The translations under genes and the position numbers were made by a program. From a virus: a stretch of DNA of 21,291 bases. The stretch is from positions 1-21,291 of the IMG/VR virus record IMGVR_UViG_3300045970_000708; one strand, written 5' to 3'. The notes under the pieces are model-generated. The model had not been told where the DNA came from, did no database searches, and saw nothing but the letters and a program-made list of their open reading frames with translations. Below, piece after piece: positions 5,419-15,100 of the stretch. The number at the start of each line of letters is the position of its first letter. Position 1 is the stretch's first letter.

Positions 5419-5846
5419 TAAGTCGGGAACTGCAACACCAGCGAGGTCGGCACGATCAGCGCGCCGATGGCATAGCTGGCTGCGTCGAACTGCCACGCGG
5501 CGAGCGACCCGTCGCCTAGCGGCACACTCAACACGCCGGAGTCCACGTCCATCACCCACGCCCCCGCGCCGTCTTGGAAGCGCACAAAGCTGTGGGCATA
5601 GGTGCTGGCCACCATGGCATAGGCCCCGGTGTTGAAGGTCAACACGCCGTTGGCGATGGAGGCCGCGCAGGGCTTCGCCAGGGTGAACGTCAATATCAGA
5701 GGGTTGCTGAGGGACACCGCCACGCCACGCGCCGGACAGGTGCCGGAATAGACCAGCGCCTGGCCGGGGTTGGCGTTCGCGTCCAGGGCGGCGGCAATGG
5801 AGGTCCAAAAGGCGTTTTCGACAGTGTGGGATGCGGCGACTCTCAT
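5418..5846 (-). CDS. small tail fibre-associated protein
   Basis: This 142-residue protein has an N-terminal helix (TVENAFWTSIAAALDANANP) followed by a beta-rich region: GQALVYSGTCPARG, LILTFTLAKPCAASIANGVL, then TFNTGAYAMVASTYAHSFV and VMDVDSGVLSVPLGDGSLA. The composition fits a small phage fibre, adaptor or tip protein, but I cannot name a family. The ATG at 5846 overlaps the TGA of the upstream LamG-type gene as ATGA, with GAGG about 10 bases upstream. The stop touches the 5386-5418 palindrome. Its location between a receptor-binding candidate and the tail hub suggests a connector between them. Confidence 0.6.
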   Translation of the reverse strand: MRVAASHTVENAFWTSIAAALDANANPGQALVYSGTCPARGVAVSLSNPLILTFTLAKPCAASIANGVLTFNTGAYAMVASTYAHSFVRFQDGAGAWVMDVDSGVLSVPLGDGSLAAWQFDAASYAIGALIVPTSLVLQFPT

Positions 5847-6811
5847 AGTGTTAGAACCTCAAGGTTGCTGGTGGCGGTCACGTCATAGTTGCCGGTCGGG
5901 TCGAAGGCGTTGGCATAGTAGCTCCGTGCCGGATTGATGCCGGTGAAGGCGTACGTCCCGTCACTGCCGGAAAGGGTCTGGGCGACGATGCGCTTGGTTT
6001 TTGCGTCGAACAGCGACACTATGCAGTTGCCGAGTCTCGTATAGGTGCTTGGCCCGGTTTGGACGCGGGTGTAGCTGGTTATTGTGCCGGGTCCGTTGAA
6101 GTCGGGGTTGTGGCGGGGCAGGATGAGTCCAGTGCCTTTATGTGCGTAGGCGTCGGTTTCAAAGGGGGCGGCGGGCGGGGTGAAGTCGCTGGTGTGCAGG
6201 CAGATGCCCGGATAAATCTGAATTTCCGCCAGATAACCTGTTAAATATGATGTCCCATCATTCCATCCGCCAATCCGGATGTTTGAATTTGTTGTGCCTG
6301 GTATGTTTACGCTGCCGGAATGCGGGGTTCCCACTGAAGCCCCGTTAAAAAATAGTTTAGTAGTCCCCGAACTTCTGCCGACTTCAAAATGGAACCAGCT
6401 GTTGGTGGTGACGGTATTGATTGCTGACACGATGCCGATAGGGACACTATTGCCCGCATAAAACCGCAATGTCCGGTCCGAGCGTGTTTCCAGCGCAAAA
6501 TCAACGGATGAAGTCCACGTTCCGATCTGGACGACGATCCCACTTTCTTGCGACGTGTCCATTCTGGCAAATCCCCTGAGTGTATAATCGCCAGTCCCGA
6601 AATTGGATATTCCAGCAGCCGGAATATCCAGATAATCCCCGGACCCGTCAAAATAAATGCTGGACCCGTTGAATTTATACTGAGCGGTTGAGAGTTTCGC
6701 ATTGCCGCCCACGGATACTGGATGCATCCGATCATCAATAATGGCAACGCTATTATTATCGCCATTGCCATGTATCGCCAAAGCGCAATATTTATAATTG
6801 GGGTCACTCAT
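5843..6811 (-). CDS. LamG/concanavalin A-like receptor-binding candidate
   Basis: This 322-residue protein has a concanavalin A-like (LamG) domain at about residues 40-215. Its features include YFDGSGDYLDIPA, the core pattern FGTGDYTLRGFARMD, a paired SWFHFEVGRSSGTTKLFFNG, and IRIGGWNDGTSYLTGYLAEI near its end. A C-terminal module of about 65 residues (NCIVSLFDAKTKRIVAQTLS, then GTYAFTGI) looks like a carboxypeptidase-regulatory/Ig-like domain. Such LamG domains bind glycans, so this is the best candidate for host recognition. The ATG at 6811 is chosen because it overlaps the previous stop as ATGA; an ATG at 6817 would add two residues. The central part of the gene is visibly richer in A and T than its neighbours, suggesting recent exchange. 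Confidence 0.75.
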   Translation of the reverse strand: MSDPNYKYCALAIHGNGDNNSVAIIDDRMHPVSVGGNAKLSTAQYKFNGSSIYFDGSGDYLDIPAAGISNFGTGDYTLRGFARMDTSQESGIVVQIGTWTSSVDFALETRSDRTLRFYAGNSVPIGIVSAINTVTTNSWFHFEVGRSSGTTKLFFNGASVGTPHSGSVNIPGTTNSNIRIGGWNDGTSYLTGYLAEIQIYPGICLHTSDFTPPAAPFETDAYAHKGTGLILPRHNPDFNGPGTITSYTRVQTGPSTYTRLGNCIVSLFDAKTKRIVAQTLSGSDGTYAFTGINPARSYYANAFDPTGNYDVTATSNLEVLTL

Positions 6812-7998
6812 GCCCATGGCCCGGTGATGTCAATCGCCTCGCGGCACTCGGTCGGGCTTGAGCCAGCGCCGATCTTAACCAGCAGCATCGTGCGCCCGGT
6901 CAAACCGGCCAGGCCGGAGGCCAGGTAATAGCCGTTAACGCCCACTGCTGGCAGATTTTCGATGATGTGGAAATGCCCCCGAGATTCCCCTCGCAATGGG
7001 TATTTCGTTGCTGCGGCATCGTATTCGGGCAGTATCACCGGCACGAAGTGCAGGCCATTGTCGGCAATCTGCACACCGACAAACGCATTGGTGTCCGCCC
7101 CGCTGCCATTATTGCCGACGCTCAAGCCGCCCGCCATGCTCAAGGCCCGCAAATACCGCGCACTGGACGCCGTGCCGTACAGCGACCGGGCCACTTTTAC
7201 CCCTACGCTAGTGCTTAATGAACTCCCCAGGTTGCAAGCCGCCAGCGTCCCCGTGTCCGTCCCCAAAGTGGCCGGGTTGGTGGCGGAATGGCCGCAGAGC
7301 ATGGCGGCATAGGCGTCGCTGGTGACATAGGAACTCAAATCGCCGAAGACATAATGGCTGTACATGGGCGTACTGCCCACGGTCTGGTTCCAGCCGATGA
7401 ACAAATGCAGGGTTTTCGAGTCCGCCACGGCGACCCAAGGCCGCGCCACGGAGTCCGAGCTACTGCTTTTCTTCCAATAGGCCGCAAACCAGCTTTCCGT
7501 GCCGGTGTTCACATCGGACATGGTGAGATAACCGGTCACACCCGAGTATTGCGCGTTGGTGTCGTCGATGCGCAGGGGTATTTGCGTGGAGCCGGTATCA
7601 GCCGACTTGTACACCGCGAGGTTTGTCCCGGTGTAGGGTTTCAGCCAGCCCGCCGGGGCGAATTTCGTGCTGATCGTCCCCGTCGCCGGTGTCACCGTGG
7701 CGGCATCAACGGCGATGATGAAATGGGTCGCGTCCACGATGGTTTTGACCGCGAACTCCCCGTTGTACCCGGCCTGTGAAGCGCCGGAAATCACCTGCGG
7801 GTCGCCCACGGCCAGCCCGTGGTTTGTGCTGGTGGTGACCGTCGCCACGCCCGCCGTCTGGGTGATCGACGCGACGGACTTGGTGTTGTAGCCGTCCTTG
7901 AGGATGGCATCCAGCAAGGCGATCATAGCGCCGACCGTGCCGGTGCAGGCCGGTGCGCCGGCCTGGCCGGACCAATAGAATTTAACGGGTGCTGTCAT
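6808..7998 (-). CDS. tail fibre/baseplate structural protein
   Basis: This 396-residue protein begins MTAPVKFYWSGQAGAPACTG, then AMIALLDAILKDGYN. This opening is one I associate with tail proteins of siphovirus prophages that sit next to fibre genes. A beta-rich module follows (SITQTAGVATVTTSTNHGLA, HFIIAVDAATVTPATGT, residues about 44-108), then a larger domain with WFAAYWKKS and HYVFGDLSSYVTSD, and a C-terminal HFHIIENLPAVGVNGYYLAS. No catalytic motif is visible. AAGG lies about 6 bases before the ATG, a good ribosome binding site. The gene is separated from the next upstream gene by a 100-base gap filled by a pair of REP-like elements. Exact structural role unknown. Confidence 0.65.
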   Translation of the reverse strand: MTAPVKFYWSGQAGAPACTGTVGAMIALLDAILKDGYNTKSVASITQTAGVATVTTSTNHGLAVGDPQVISGASQAGYNGEFAVKTIVDATHFIIAVDAATVTPATGTISTKFAPAGWLKPYTGTNLAVYKSADTGSTQIPLRIDDTNAQYSGVTGYLTMSDVNTGTESWFAAYWKKSSSSDSVARPWVAVADSKTLHLFIGWNQTVGSTPMYSHYVFGDLSSYVTSDAYAAMLCGHSATNPATLGTDTGTLAACNLGSSLSTSVGVKVARSLYGTASSARYLRALSMAGGLSVGNNGSGADTNAFVGVQIADNGLHFVPVILPEYDAAATKYPLRGESRGHFHIIENLPAVGVNGYYLASGLAGLTGRTMLLVKIGAGSSPTECREAIDITGPWA

Positions 7999-8016
7999 GG
8001 TTTGCCTTCAAATAAT

Positions 8017-8095
8017 GCATGTGGGAGGCCAGCCCTCTGGCCGATTTCAATATTCAAAAGGTCGTCCAGAGGGCTGGACTCCCAACGGGGCATGC
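8017..8095. repeat. pair of inverted REP-like elements
   Basis: Two arms of 23 bp, 8022-8044 and 8062-8084, are inverted copies matching at 21 of 23 positions around a 17-base AT-rich centre. Each arm also folds on its own: GGCCAG-CCCT-CTGGCC in one and GTCCAG-CCCT-CTGGAC in the other, with the loop CCCT and the head TGGGAG conserved. GCATG occurs outside both arms. The element fills the gap 7999-8098. It looks like a BIME-type REP pair, mobilised in other genomes by TnpA-REP (RAYT) proteins. Confidence 0.8.
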
Positions 8096-8098
8096 CTC

Positions 8099-11000
8099 CT
8101 ACGCGCTGGCATTGCCGATCACCTGCACTTGAAACTGGTCGTTGCTGGTCAGGCTGCTGCCGGGCAGCACCGTCACAATGGGCCACACGCCCCGGTTCGC
8201 GCCCACGGTGTCGAAGCGGAAGCACTCGCCGATGTTGCCGCCCTGCCCCAAGAACCCGGCGCGGACGGTGAAGTACGCCTTGCCGGTCAGCGGGTTGCCC
8301 GGGCTGTAGTCGGTGTTGATGGACACCGGCGTGGCGTTGACCTTGCCCAAGCCTTCGGAATAGCAGTTGTAGTTGGTCGTGCTCGCCATCACCATCACCC
8401 AACTGTCGGTCACTGCGCCGTCGTTCACCAGTTCAATCGGGAACAGAGCGGATTGGTATTGCATGATCGGCTCGTTGCCTATCCGCGTGTCCGACCACAC
8501 GCTGGTCCACGTCGCCTGGGTGAAGGCTACCGGGACCGACACCAGCATGTTGCCCAAGGGCAGGGCTTTCGATACATAAGCCCCCGCCGGGTAATCGTGC
8601 GACAGCGGACGCTCGAAGGTAATCAGGCCCGACAGGTCCACGTCCAACACGCGCATCCGGTCGAGGATTTGATGGTGCAGAGTTAACGGCTGCACATAGG
8701 CCGACAGGTTTAAATTCGCGCTGTAGGCGAACTGCACCCCGAGCAGCCCGTTTTCGTTGGTCTTGTGCTCCGTCCAAGTGGACGCGGACGCCGGCACGTT
8801 CAGCCCGTTGGCATCAGTCACCCGCACCCGGTACAGCCGGTTCCTGCCCGCCAGATACACCGCGCCTTGGGTGATCGGATTTTCCAAGGCCAGTGCGTCC
8901 TCGTGATGCACCACCGCGTCGTCGGCCTTGGCGTAGCACTGCGCCAGGCCGTTGCCGGGGAATGCCGAGGGGTTGATGCCGATCTCGGCCTTGTCCACCG
9001 GCAGGTAACTCACCGCCGTGGCATTCACCCGCAAAGTGTCGGCGAAGATGGGGCCGGGCTTCCAAATCTTGCCGTCGGACTCGCGGATGTTGGCCGCGTC
9101 GTACCACCATTGCGCGTCGTCGCCGGTCACCAGCGTGTGCCAGTCGCCAAAGCGCAGATGAAAAATGCCGGTGTTGGCGTTGACGATGCCGCTGACGTGG
9201 GTGGCAGCAAGAATGCCCGAGGTCGGCACGGTGACATTGACCGCCGCCCCGGCCACGGTGGTGGCGAGGATTTGCACGGACCCGGGGCTTAACGGCCTGC
9301 TGGGCGACATGAACACGCAGTCGGAGACTTGCACCCGGCCCATGGCCGTCAGGCAGGCGTACAGGCTGCGCGTCGGCGTGCCGGCATTCCAAATCGACAG
9401 CGTGGCCAGGCCGGTGGCCCCGTCCAGCGTGCCCGCGTCCGTCCCCGCGCCGGTGGCGTGGTCGATGTCAGTCAACAGCCGTCCGGCGTTGTCCTGATAG
9501 GTGCGCCCCGCCAGCGTGAACAGCGCGGTCGAGGGCACCAGCGGCTGGTTCAGGTCGGGCGTGATGTCCATGTACAGGGTGTCCGCCGTATGGTATTCCA
9601 ACTGCGCACTGCCGGTCCCGGTCAGGCGGTAGCGGACGGTGATGCCGCCTGCCAGCACGTCGATGGTCACAGACGAGGAGATGCTCGTTTTGGTGGAGAT
9701 TTCCCGCGAGGAAGCGGTGGAGCTTCCCGCCGTGTCCTTGCCCATGGCCACGCGCTGGTCGTGCGTCAGCACCCCCGTCTCAACCAGGGAAAAACTGGCA
9801 ATGGGCTTGTACACCGACTGGTCGGGATGGATTTTCACCTGCCCTGCCGCATAGTCGATCCATTCGGTGTTGGGCCGGTCGTGGAAATGGCCCAGGCCGT
9901 CGTCCTGCGCGAGGTAGGTCTTGTCCCCGGCTTGGTATTGCACCTCCACGCTGCCCGGATGCAGCCCGGTAACATCCAGCTCTATCGTGACGAAGCCGTC
10001 GCCGCCCACGTTCGGGTTGTCCACAGTATGGCTTAAGGGCGCGCCTTGGTCGTACGTCACGGTGAACAGCGTCCCCGCTGCGGGCAATGTGGTCGGGCGC
10101 ACGGTCAGCAACGGCCCGCCGCTCGCCAGATAGCGCACGCTGCCCGCCGCGTCGCCGGTCAGCAGCCCCTTGCTGTTGTCGGTGGCGCTGCGGGCGCTGC
10201 CGTCGTTCCAAATGAGGGTGAAGCTGCCTGGCACCCCGCCCGCGTTCGCCAGTTGGAAGCGGAATTCCGGCGCGGGCAGGGTTTCCCCGGCATGGTTGGC
10301 AGTGACGGAGGCGGAACCGGAAGCGATGACGATTTCCGTCCCCGCGTCCGCCAAATACACCAGCGTGAATTCGAGCGTGTTCGTGTCCCAGCGGAACTGC
10401 CCTACGCCGTGTGAGGAGTCGATGCCTTGCAGAATCCCGATGCCCCGGTCCCAAATCTTGTAGACCTTGCCGCCCGCGATATAGGACACCGACAGGCTTC
10501 CCGGCGACGGCACCCAGCCGAGCGTCAGCACATAGTTCTCGCGCCGCGACGCGGCGTCCACGCCGATGGAGGCGGAGTGCATGTACTGCAAGGGCGACCC
10601 GGCAGTCTGGAGGGTAAAGCTCTTGCTGCCGGAATAAGTCGGCGCACCCGCCACGCCGGTCACGATGCCGTTCACATAATTAAGGTTTGCCACCACGGTC
10701 GAACCGGACAGCAGCGAGCCGCGCCCGTTGTCCGTCAAGCCGCTAACGGTCAAGGTGCCGGGCAGGAAGGGCGTCCCCAGATACAGCGCCTCGCCGGGGG
10801 CCACGCTTGCGGACGTGGCAAACGAATAACTGCCGGACCCGGAGGCGATCAGCCCTTGGCTTTTGCCGCCGATGTCCATGTTCGGCAGGTTGACGCTGGT
10901 TTCCGCCGAGGGGATCAGCCGGTGGTAGATCGAACCCACCTGCACCGTGTTCGCCAAGGCCAGGGCTTCCGCCTGCAATGCCTTCACGCTGTACAGGGTC

Positions 11001-11674
11001 ACCGCGTCGGCCACCCGCGTGGTGCGGAATTCCGCCACGCCGGTCGGGCTGTCTTCCAGCGTCACCGCGCCGCCGTCATAGTCCTCGTCCAGCCGCTCGG
11101 CAAGCTGGATGGTGATGAAGTCGAACGTGTGCGCGTTGCCGCCGATGTACACCGTCCGCGTCTGCACGGCGACCTCGGTGGAGCGCACCAGTTGCACATG
11201 GGCCGAGGGCGTGCCGTAGCTTTTGGTCAGCGCGTAGGTTTCCCCCACGCCGGGCAAGTCCCCGCCCGTCGGCTGGTAGATTTGGATGGCCTTCTGGTTC
11301 GCCAGTTGCAGCCCGTACAGCTTGCCGTACCACTTGCCCGAGATCACCAGGTATTGTTCCAGCTTGGCCCGCGCCTCCGCCCAGCGGTCATAGGCCGAGG
11401 CAGTGTACAGCAGGCACACCGCCACCTCGGCGTCGGCGGGCGGCTTGGCAATGAACGCCCACGGCTTGTAATAGACCTCGATGCCGTCGGTGTACGCGGA
11501 CACATAGAACTTGTAGCCCGCCACATAACCGGACACCTTGTCCGCGTCTGCAATCGGCGGCACCAGGTTGCCCACCTGCCCGGAGGTGATGACACGGGAG
11601 GTGATCTGCCCGCCGAACGTGTCGTCGGGCCGCTGGCTTTCGGACTCGAAAAATACAATGTCGGTGTCTAGCAT
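8099..11674 (-). CDS. large tail-tip/baseplate protein
   Basis: At 1191 residues this is the longest protein here. It follows the tape measure region and precedes the fibre genes, the usual place for a large tail-tip or baseplate component. The N-terminal 240 residues are mixed alpha/beta (FESESQRPDDTFGG, YDRWAEARAKLEQYLVIS, TVYIGGNAHTFDFITIQL). The rest is dominated by repeated beta-strand and glycine/serine patterns, with several segments of the form YLADAGTEIVIASGSASV and FTVTYDQGAPLSHTV, suggesting many Ig-like or beta-sandwich domains. No peptidase or lysozyme motif is visible. The start ATG at 11674 has CGGAAC nearby and lies 33 bases after the preceding gene. Family not recognised by name; the structural role is inferred from size, composition and position. 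Confidence 0.65.
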   Translation of the reverse strand: MLDTDIVFFESESQRPDDTFGGQITSRVITSGQVGNLVPPIADADKVSGYVAGYKFYVSAYTDGIEVYYKPWAFIAKPPADAEVAVCLLYTASAYDRWAEARAKLEQYLVISGKWYGKLYGLQLANQKAIQIYQPTGGDLPGVGETYALTKSYGTPSAHVQLVRSTEVAVQTRTVYIGGNAHTFDFITIQLAERLDEDYDGGAVTLEDSPTGVAEFRTTRVADAVTLYSVKALQAEALALANTVQVGSIYHRLIPSAETSVNLPNMDIGGKSQGLIASGSGSYSFATSASVAPGEALYLGTPFLPGTLTVSGLTDNGRGSLLSGSTVVANLNYVNGIVTGVAGAPTYSGSKSFTLQTAGSPLQYMHSASIGVDAASRRENYVLTLGWVPSPGSLSVSYIAGGKVYKIWDRGIGILQGIDSSHGVGQFRWDTNTLEFTLVYLADAGTEIVIASGSASVTANHAGETLPAPEFRFQLANAGGVPGSFTLIWNDGSARSATDNSKGLLTGDAAGSVRYLASGGPLLTVRPTTLPAAGTLFTVTYDQGAPLSHTVDNPNVGGDGFVTIELDVTGLHPGSVEVQYQAGDKTYLAQDDGLGHFHDRPNTEWIDYAAGQVKIHPDQSVYKPIASFSLVETGVLTHDQRVAMGKDTAGSSTASSREISTKTSISSSVTIDVLAGGITVRYRLTGTGSAQLEYHTADTLYMDITPDLNQPLVPSTALFTLAGRTYQDNAGRLLTDIDHATGAGTDAGTLDGATGLATLSIWNAGTPTRSLYACLTAMGRVQVSDCVFMSPSRPLSPGSVQILATTVAGAAVNVTVPTSGILAATHVSGIVNANTGIFHLRFGDWHTLVTGDDAQWWYDAANIRESDGKIWKPGPIFADTLRVNATAVSYLPVDKAEIGINPSAFPGNGLAQCYAKADDAVVHHEDALALENPITQGAVYLAGRNRLYRVRVTDANGLNVPASASTWTEHKTNENGLLGVQFAYSANLNLSAYVQPLTLHHQILDRMRVLDVDLSGLITFERPLSHDYPAGAYVSKALPLGNMLVSVPVAFTQATWTSVWSDTRIGNEPIMQYQSALFPIELVNDGAVTDSWVMVMASTTNYNCYSEGLGKVNATPVSINTDYSPGNPLTGKAYFTVRAGFLGQGGNIGECFRFDTVGANRGVWPIVTVLPGSSLTSNDQFQVQVIGNASA

Positions 11675-11707
11675 GGCTGTTCCGTGGTTAGATTCATCGT
11701 GTCACCT

Positions 11708-12124
11708 TCACACCCGCAAAAACCTTAATGTCACCCAATACGGGTCGTCCGCCTCCGGCGGGTCGCGCCACAGCACCGGATGGGCTTCGATGGCAGGCCC
11801 GTCGGCATGGGAAAACTTAACCGTCAGGTTGCCCCGCCCGGTAAATTCCAGCGTCAGCGTGGGCGAGGGCATGGCATCGGCCCAGGCTTGCAGCGTGTCC
11901 AGTTGGCTGCGCGGCATTTGCCCCGGCCCTTCGTCGCTGGATAATGTCACCGTCTGCCCGCCGCTGCGGGTGGACTCCTGGATCAGCACCGACGAGGCCC
12001 CGTTTTGCGGCAGCAGCCATTTCACCACCTGCACCTTGGCCGCGCTGTCCTTGCCAAACTCGTCCAGCCAGGTGTAGCCGCTGGGGAGTGCTTCCGTGTG
12101 GGCGCCATTGACGAGGCTAATCAT
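11708..12124 (-). CDS. tail protein following the tape measure
   Basis: This 138-residue protein lies directly after the tape measure gene, where siphoviruses encode distal tail or minor tail proteins that link the tube to the tip. Visible elements are GYTWLDEFGKDSAAKVQVVK at the N-terminus, a central EGPGQMPRSQLDTLQAWADA, and the beta-strands TLTLEFTGRGNLTVKFSHA, ending in PYWVTLRFLRV. The ATG at 12124 overlaps the tape measure TGA as ATGA. A minor tail protein role is the best guess; no named family was recognised. Confidence 0.6.
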   Translation of the reverse strand: MISLVNGAHTEALPSGYTWLDEFGKDSAAKVQVVKWLLPQNGASSVLIQESTRSGGQTVTLSSDEGPGQMPRSQLDTLQAWADAMPSPTLTLEFTGRGNLTVKFSHADGPAIEAHPVLWRDPPEADDPYWVTLRFLRV

Positions 12125-15100
12125 GACACCTTCATTTGCCGCTTGACCGCCCGCAAGTCCTGCTCGAAACGGCTAGGCACATCCGCCGGCACCACGGTCC
12201 CGTTGGGCAGCGCCAGTTCCAGGCGGATGGTGGACGCCGGTGCGCTGGGCCTGGTCGGCGGGGAGACCGACTCGGTTTTTGCAACCGAGTCGGTCTTGAC
12301 TGCACCCATGGCGTTGTTGATATGGTTGCTTACGGCGGTTTTCAGGTCGGGTTGTAGCTGCCCATAGGTGTGCGTCCTTAACCCCTCGAATGATTTGAAC
12401 AGTTCGGCGTACAGGGCGTTTTGCCGGTTGGCGGTGCTGAGGTTGGCTGCGGTCGCGCCGGTGTCAACGGAGGAGCCGATGCCGCTTTTCCACGTCGTCG
12501 CCTTTTGGTTCACGTCCAGCACCTCCCGCATCTTCGCTTGCAAGTAAGCGTTGCCGGTCGCCTTGACCTTCTGCTCCAGCACGGCGGCCATGTCGGCGGT
12601 CATCGTCGTCAGCCCCTGCCCGCTGATCAGCTTGTCTATCCACTGGTCGAGTTCGCTGTTGATGCCGGACACATCGCCCGCCGCCCCGCCGGACGCGAAC
12701 TTGCGGGCGTTCAATGCCGCGAACAGCCCCGGCCCGTAATGGCCCACCGCCTCCTTTCTAACGACGAACTCGCCCGCCTCCAACAGCGCCGGCACCTTGT
12801 CGCCGCCGCCGTAGCCGGAAAGCGCACCGCCCCGCGCCAAGGCCGCGATGATGCCGCCGAAACGCCTGCCTTCGGCTGGCGCGGGTTCCGCACCTGCCGC
12901 CACGGTTTGGATGGTGATGGTCTTGGTTTCCGGGGCCACCAGACCGGCAATCACGCCCTGTGCCGTCGTCAGGCTGGCCTGGTCGATCTCCAACTTTAAC
13001 GACTTCGCCTGGGCCAGTTGCCGGTCCAAGGCTTCCAGCGCCGTGTTCATGTCGCCAAGCTTCTCCTTGGCGTGGTCCAGCGAGGGTTCCAGCGTCTTGG
13101 CGTTGGCCTCGTGCTGCTGGTTGATCTTGCCTAAGGTTTCCTGTTGAAGGTTGTAAAGCCCGTTAAGCTGATCCTCGCCTTTGCTAATGTCGCCCGTCTT
13201 GTACTGTGTGCGCTTGACGTTGGCCTCAGTGACCTGAGAAATTAACTGGGTGGCCTGTCCATACAGCCGGTTTAGTTCCTTTTCGTCGGCCTGTTCGCCC
13301 TTGGCGGCTTCGGCCTTGTATTTTGCAATCGCCGCGTCGCGTTCCAATTCTTGGGATTTGAGTTTTTCCCGCTCGGTCATGCCGAGCCGCCTGATTTCTA
13401 GGATTTGCTGTTCATGGCTCAGGGCCAAAGTTTTCAGCCCCTCCGTCCCGGCTTGGAATAGCTGCATCTCCCTTTGCCACTGTCCTTGAATCTCGTCCAC
13501 CACGGCGGCGTAAGCCTTCGCCAAATCGCCATAGGCGGCTTTGCGCGCCTCGACGGTGGCAAGGGCAAGCTGCTTCTTTTGCGACTCGCCTTGCGCGGCC
13601 TGGGCCATTTCCGTGGTGTAGGCCGCATTGATCGCATCCAGGCGCTGCGCCTCGTATCTTCGCACCTCCGCCAGCTTGGCGAGGTTCGTGGCCGTTTCCG
13701 CCAGGGCGCGTTGCTGCGCCTTGACGGTCTCGTTGGCGTCGGAGGCGTCGATGAGCGCAAGCCGCTGTGCCAGCGCCGCCGTCAGGCTGGCGGTCTGGCG
13801 GGCGTAATGCTCATCGATGAGCTTCGTGCCTTCCTTTAGCTTTTCGCCGTTGGCGGTGATGGATGCCGCCAATGCGGACGCGGCATCTTCGGCTGTCACC
13901 GCAGATTGCTTTAATGCGCCCAGCCTGGACGCGGCGTATTCGACGGACTTGCCATAGAGGTCCGCCGCTGCCTCGGCTTCCTTCATGCCCGTCATGTTCC
14001 CCGCAGCCCTGTCGGCCATTGCCATCGCGGCCCAATAGCGCTGGGCTTTGGCGGCACGGTCGGCATAGGCTGCGGCTTCCACCGCCGTCATTTCGCCCAG
14101 TTTCGCCGCGCTGTAGATGCTGGTATGGGCATATTCCTGGGTGGCTGCCAGAGTCTCGGTTATCTTCTGCCTGAGTTTTTCATGGTCGTCGGCATTGTTG
14201 CGCGTCAACTCCCTGACCTGGCTTTGCCGCTTTGCGTAATCGTCCAATGCCTCGGCGATTTTCTTGTAGCCAAAGGCCAATGCCGCGATTGCTGTGACCA
14301 GGGGGGCGAAGGCTGTGGTGACGGTGGTAGCCGCAGTGACTGCCTCCGCCGCCCATGCGGCGAAGGCGACTGCGGCGTTTTTGAGGCTGTTCGCCAGAGT
14401 GCCGGCCAATACCACGCCGAGCATTTCTAGCGAGGTTTTGATGGCGTCAAAATTGTCCGACAAAGCCTTGGCAAGGCTTGCGACCGCCCCCCCCGCCCCG
14501 GTCATGGCATTGGATATTTTCTCGGCCCATGCCTGCAATTCCCCGGACTTCGCCATTTCGGTGAAGGCGGCGTTGATCGCGTCCACCTTGGACTTCATGA
14601 AATCCAACGCGCCCGACCGGGCAATCGAGTCGAGGAATTGCGCCCAGTTGTCCGACAGGTTGGAAACCATGCCGGTCCAGGTCTTCATCTGTGCGCCCGC
14701 CGCACCCGCCGCCGACCGGCCCATCTCGTCGAGCAGCCCCTTGATCTCGATGCGGCCTATCTTTCCTGCCTCGGACATTTGCATGACCTCGGCACCGGTC
14801 TTGTTCATGACCTTCCCCAGCAAGTCCCACACCGGGACGCCGCGCTCGATGAGTTGGTTCGCGTCCTCGGCCTGAAGTTTTTGCTTGGTCCACGACTGCC
14901 CGACCGCCAGGATCATGCCCGCCAGGGTTTCCTGGCTGCCGTTCATCTTGGCGTTCTGGTCTACCAGCGTTTGCAGTGTGCCGCCCATGGGGTCCATCCC
15001 AAAGGCTTTCAGTTTGATGAACGCCTCGGACACGCCGCCCAGTTGCAGCGGGGTGTCCTTGGCGAATTGCTGAATCCATGCGAAGGCGCGGTCGCCCTCG

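Noticed and set aside
10427-11671. 414-residue open frame on the plus strand
   Set aside because: Fully antisense to the 1191-residue tail protein; arginine, histidine and glycine-rich with no domain pattern or start signal.
14294-14875. 193-residue plus-strand frame within the tape measure gene
   Set aside because: Antisense to a firmly identified gene; serine/alanine bias expected from the opposite strand.
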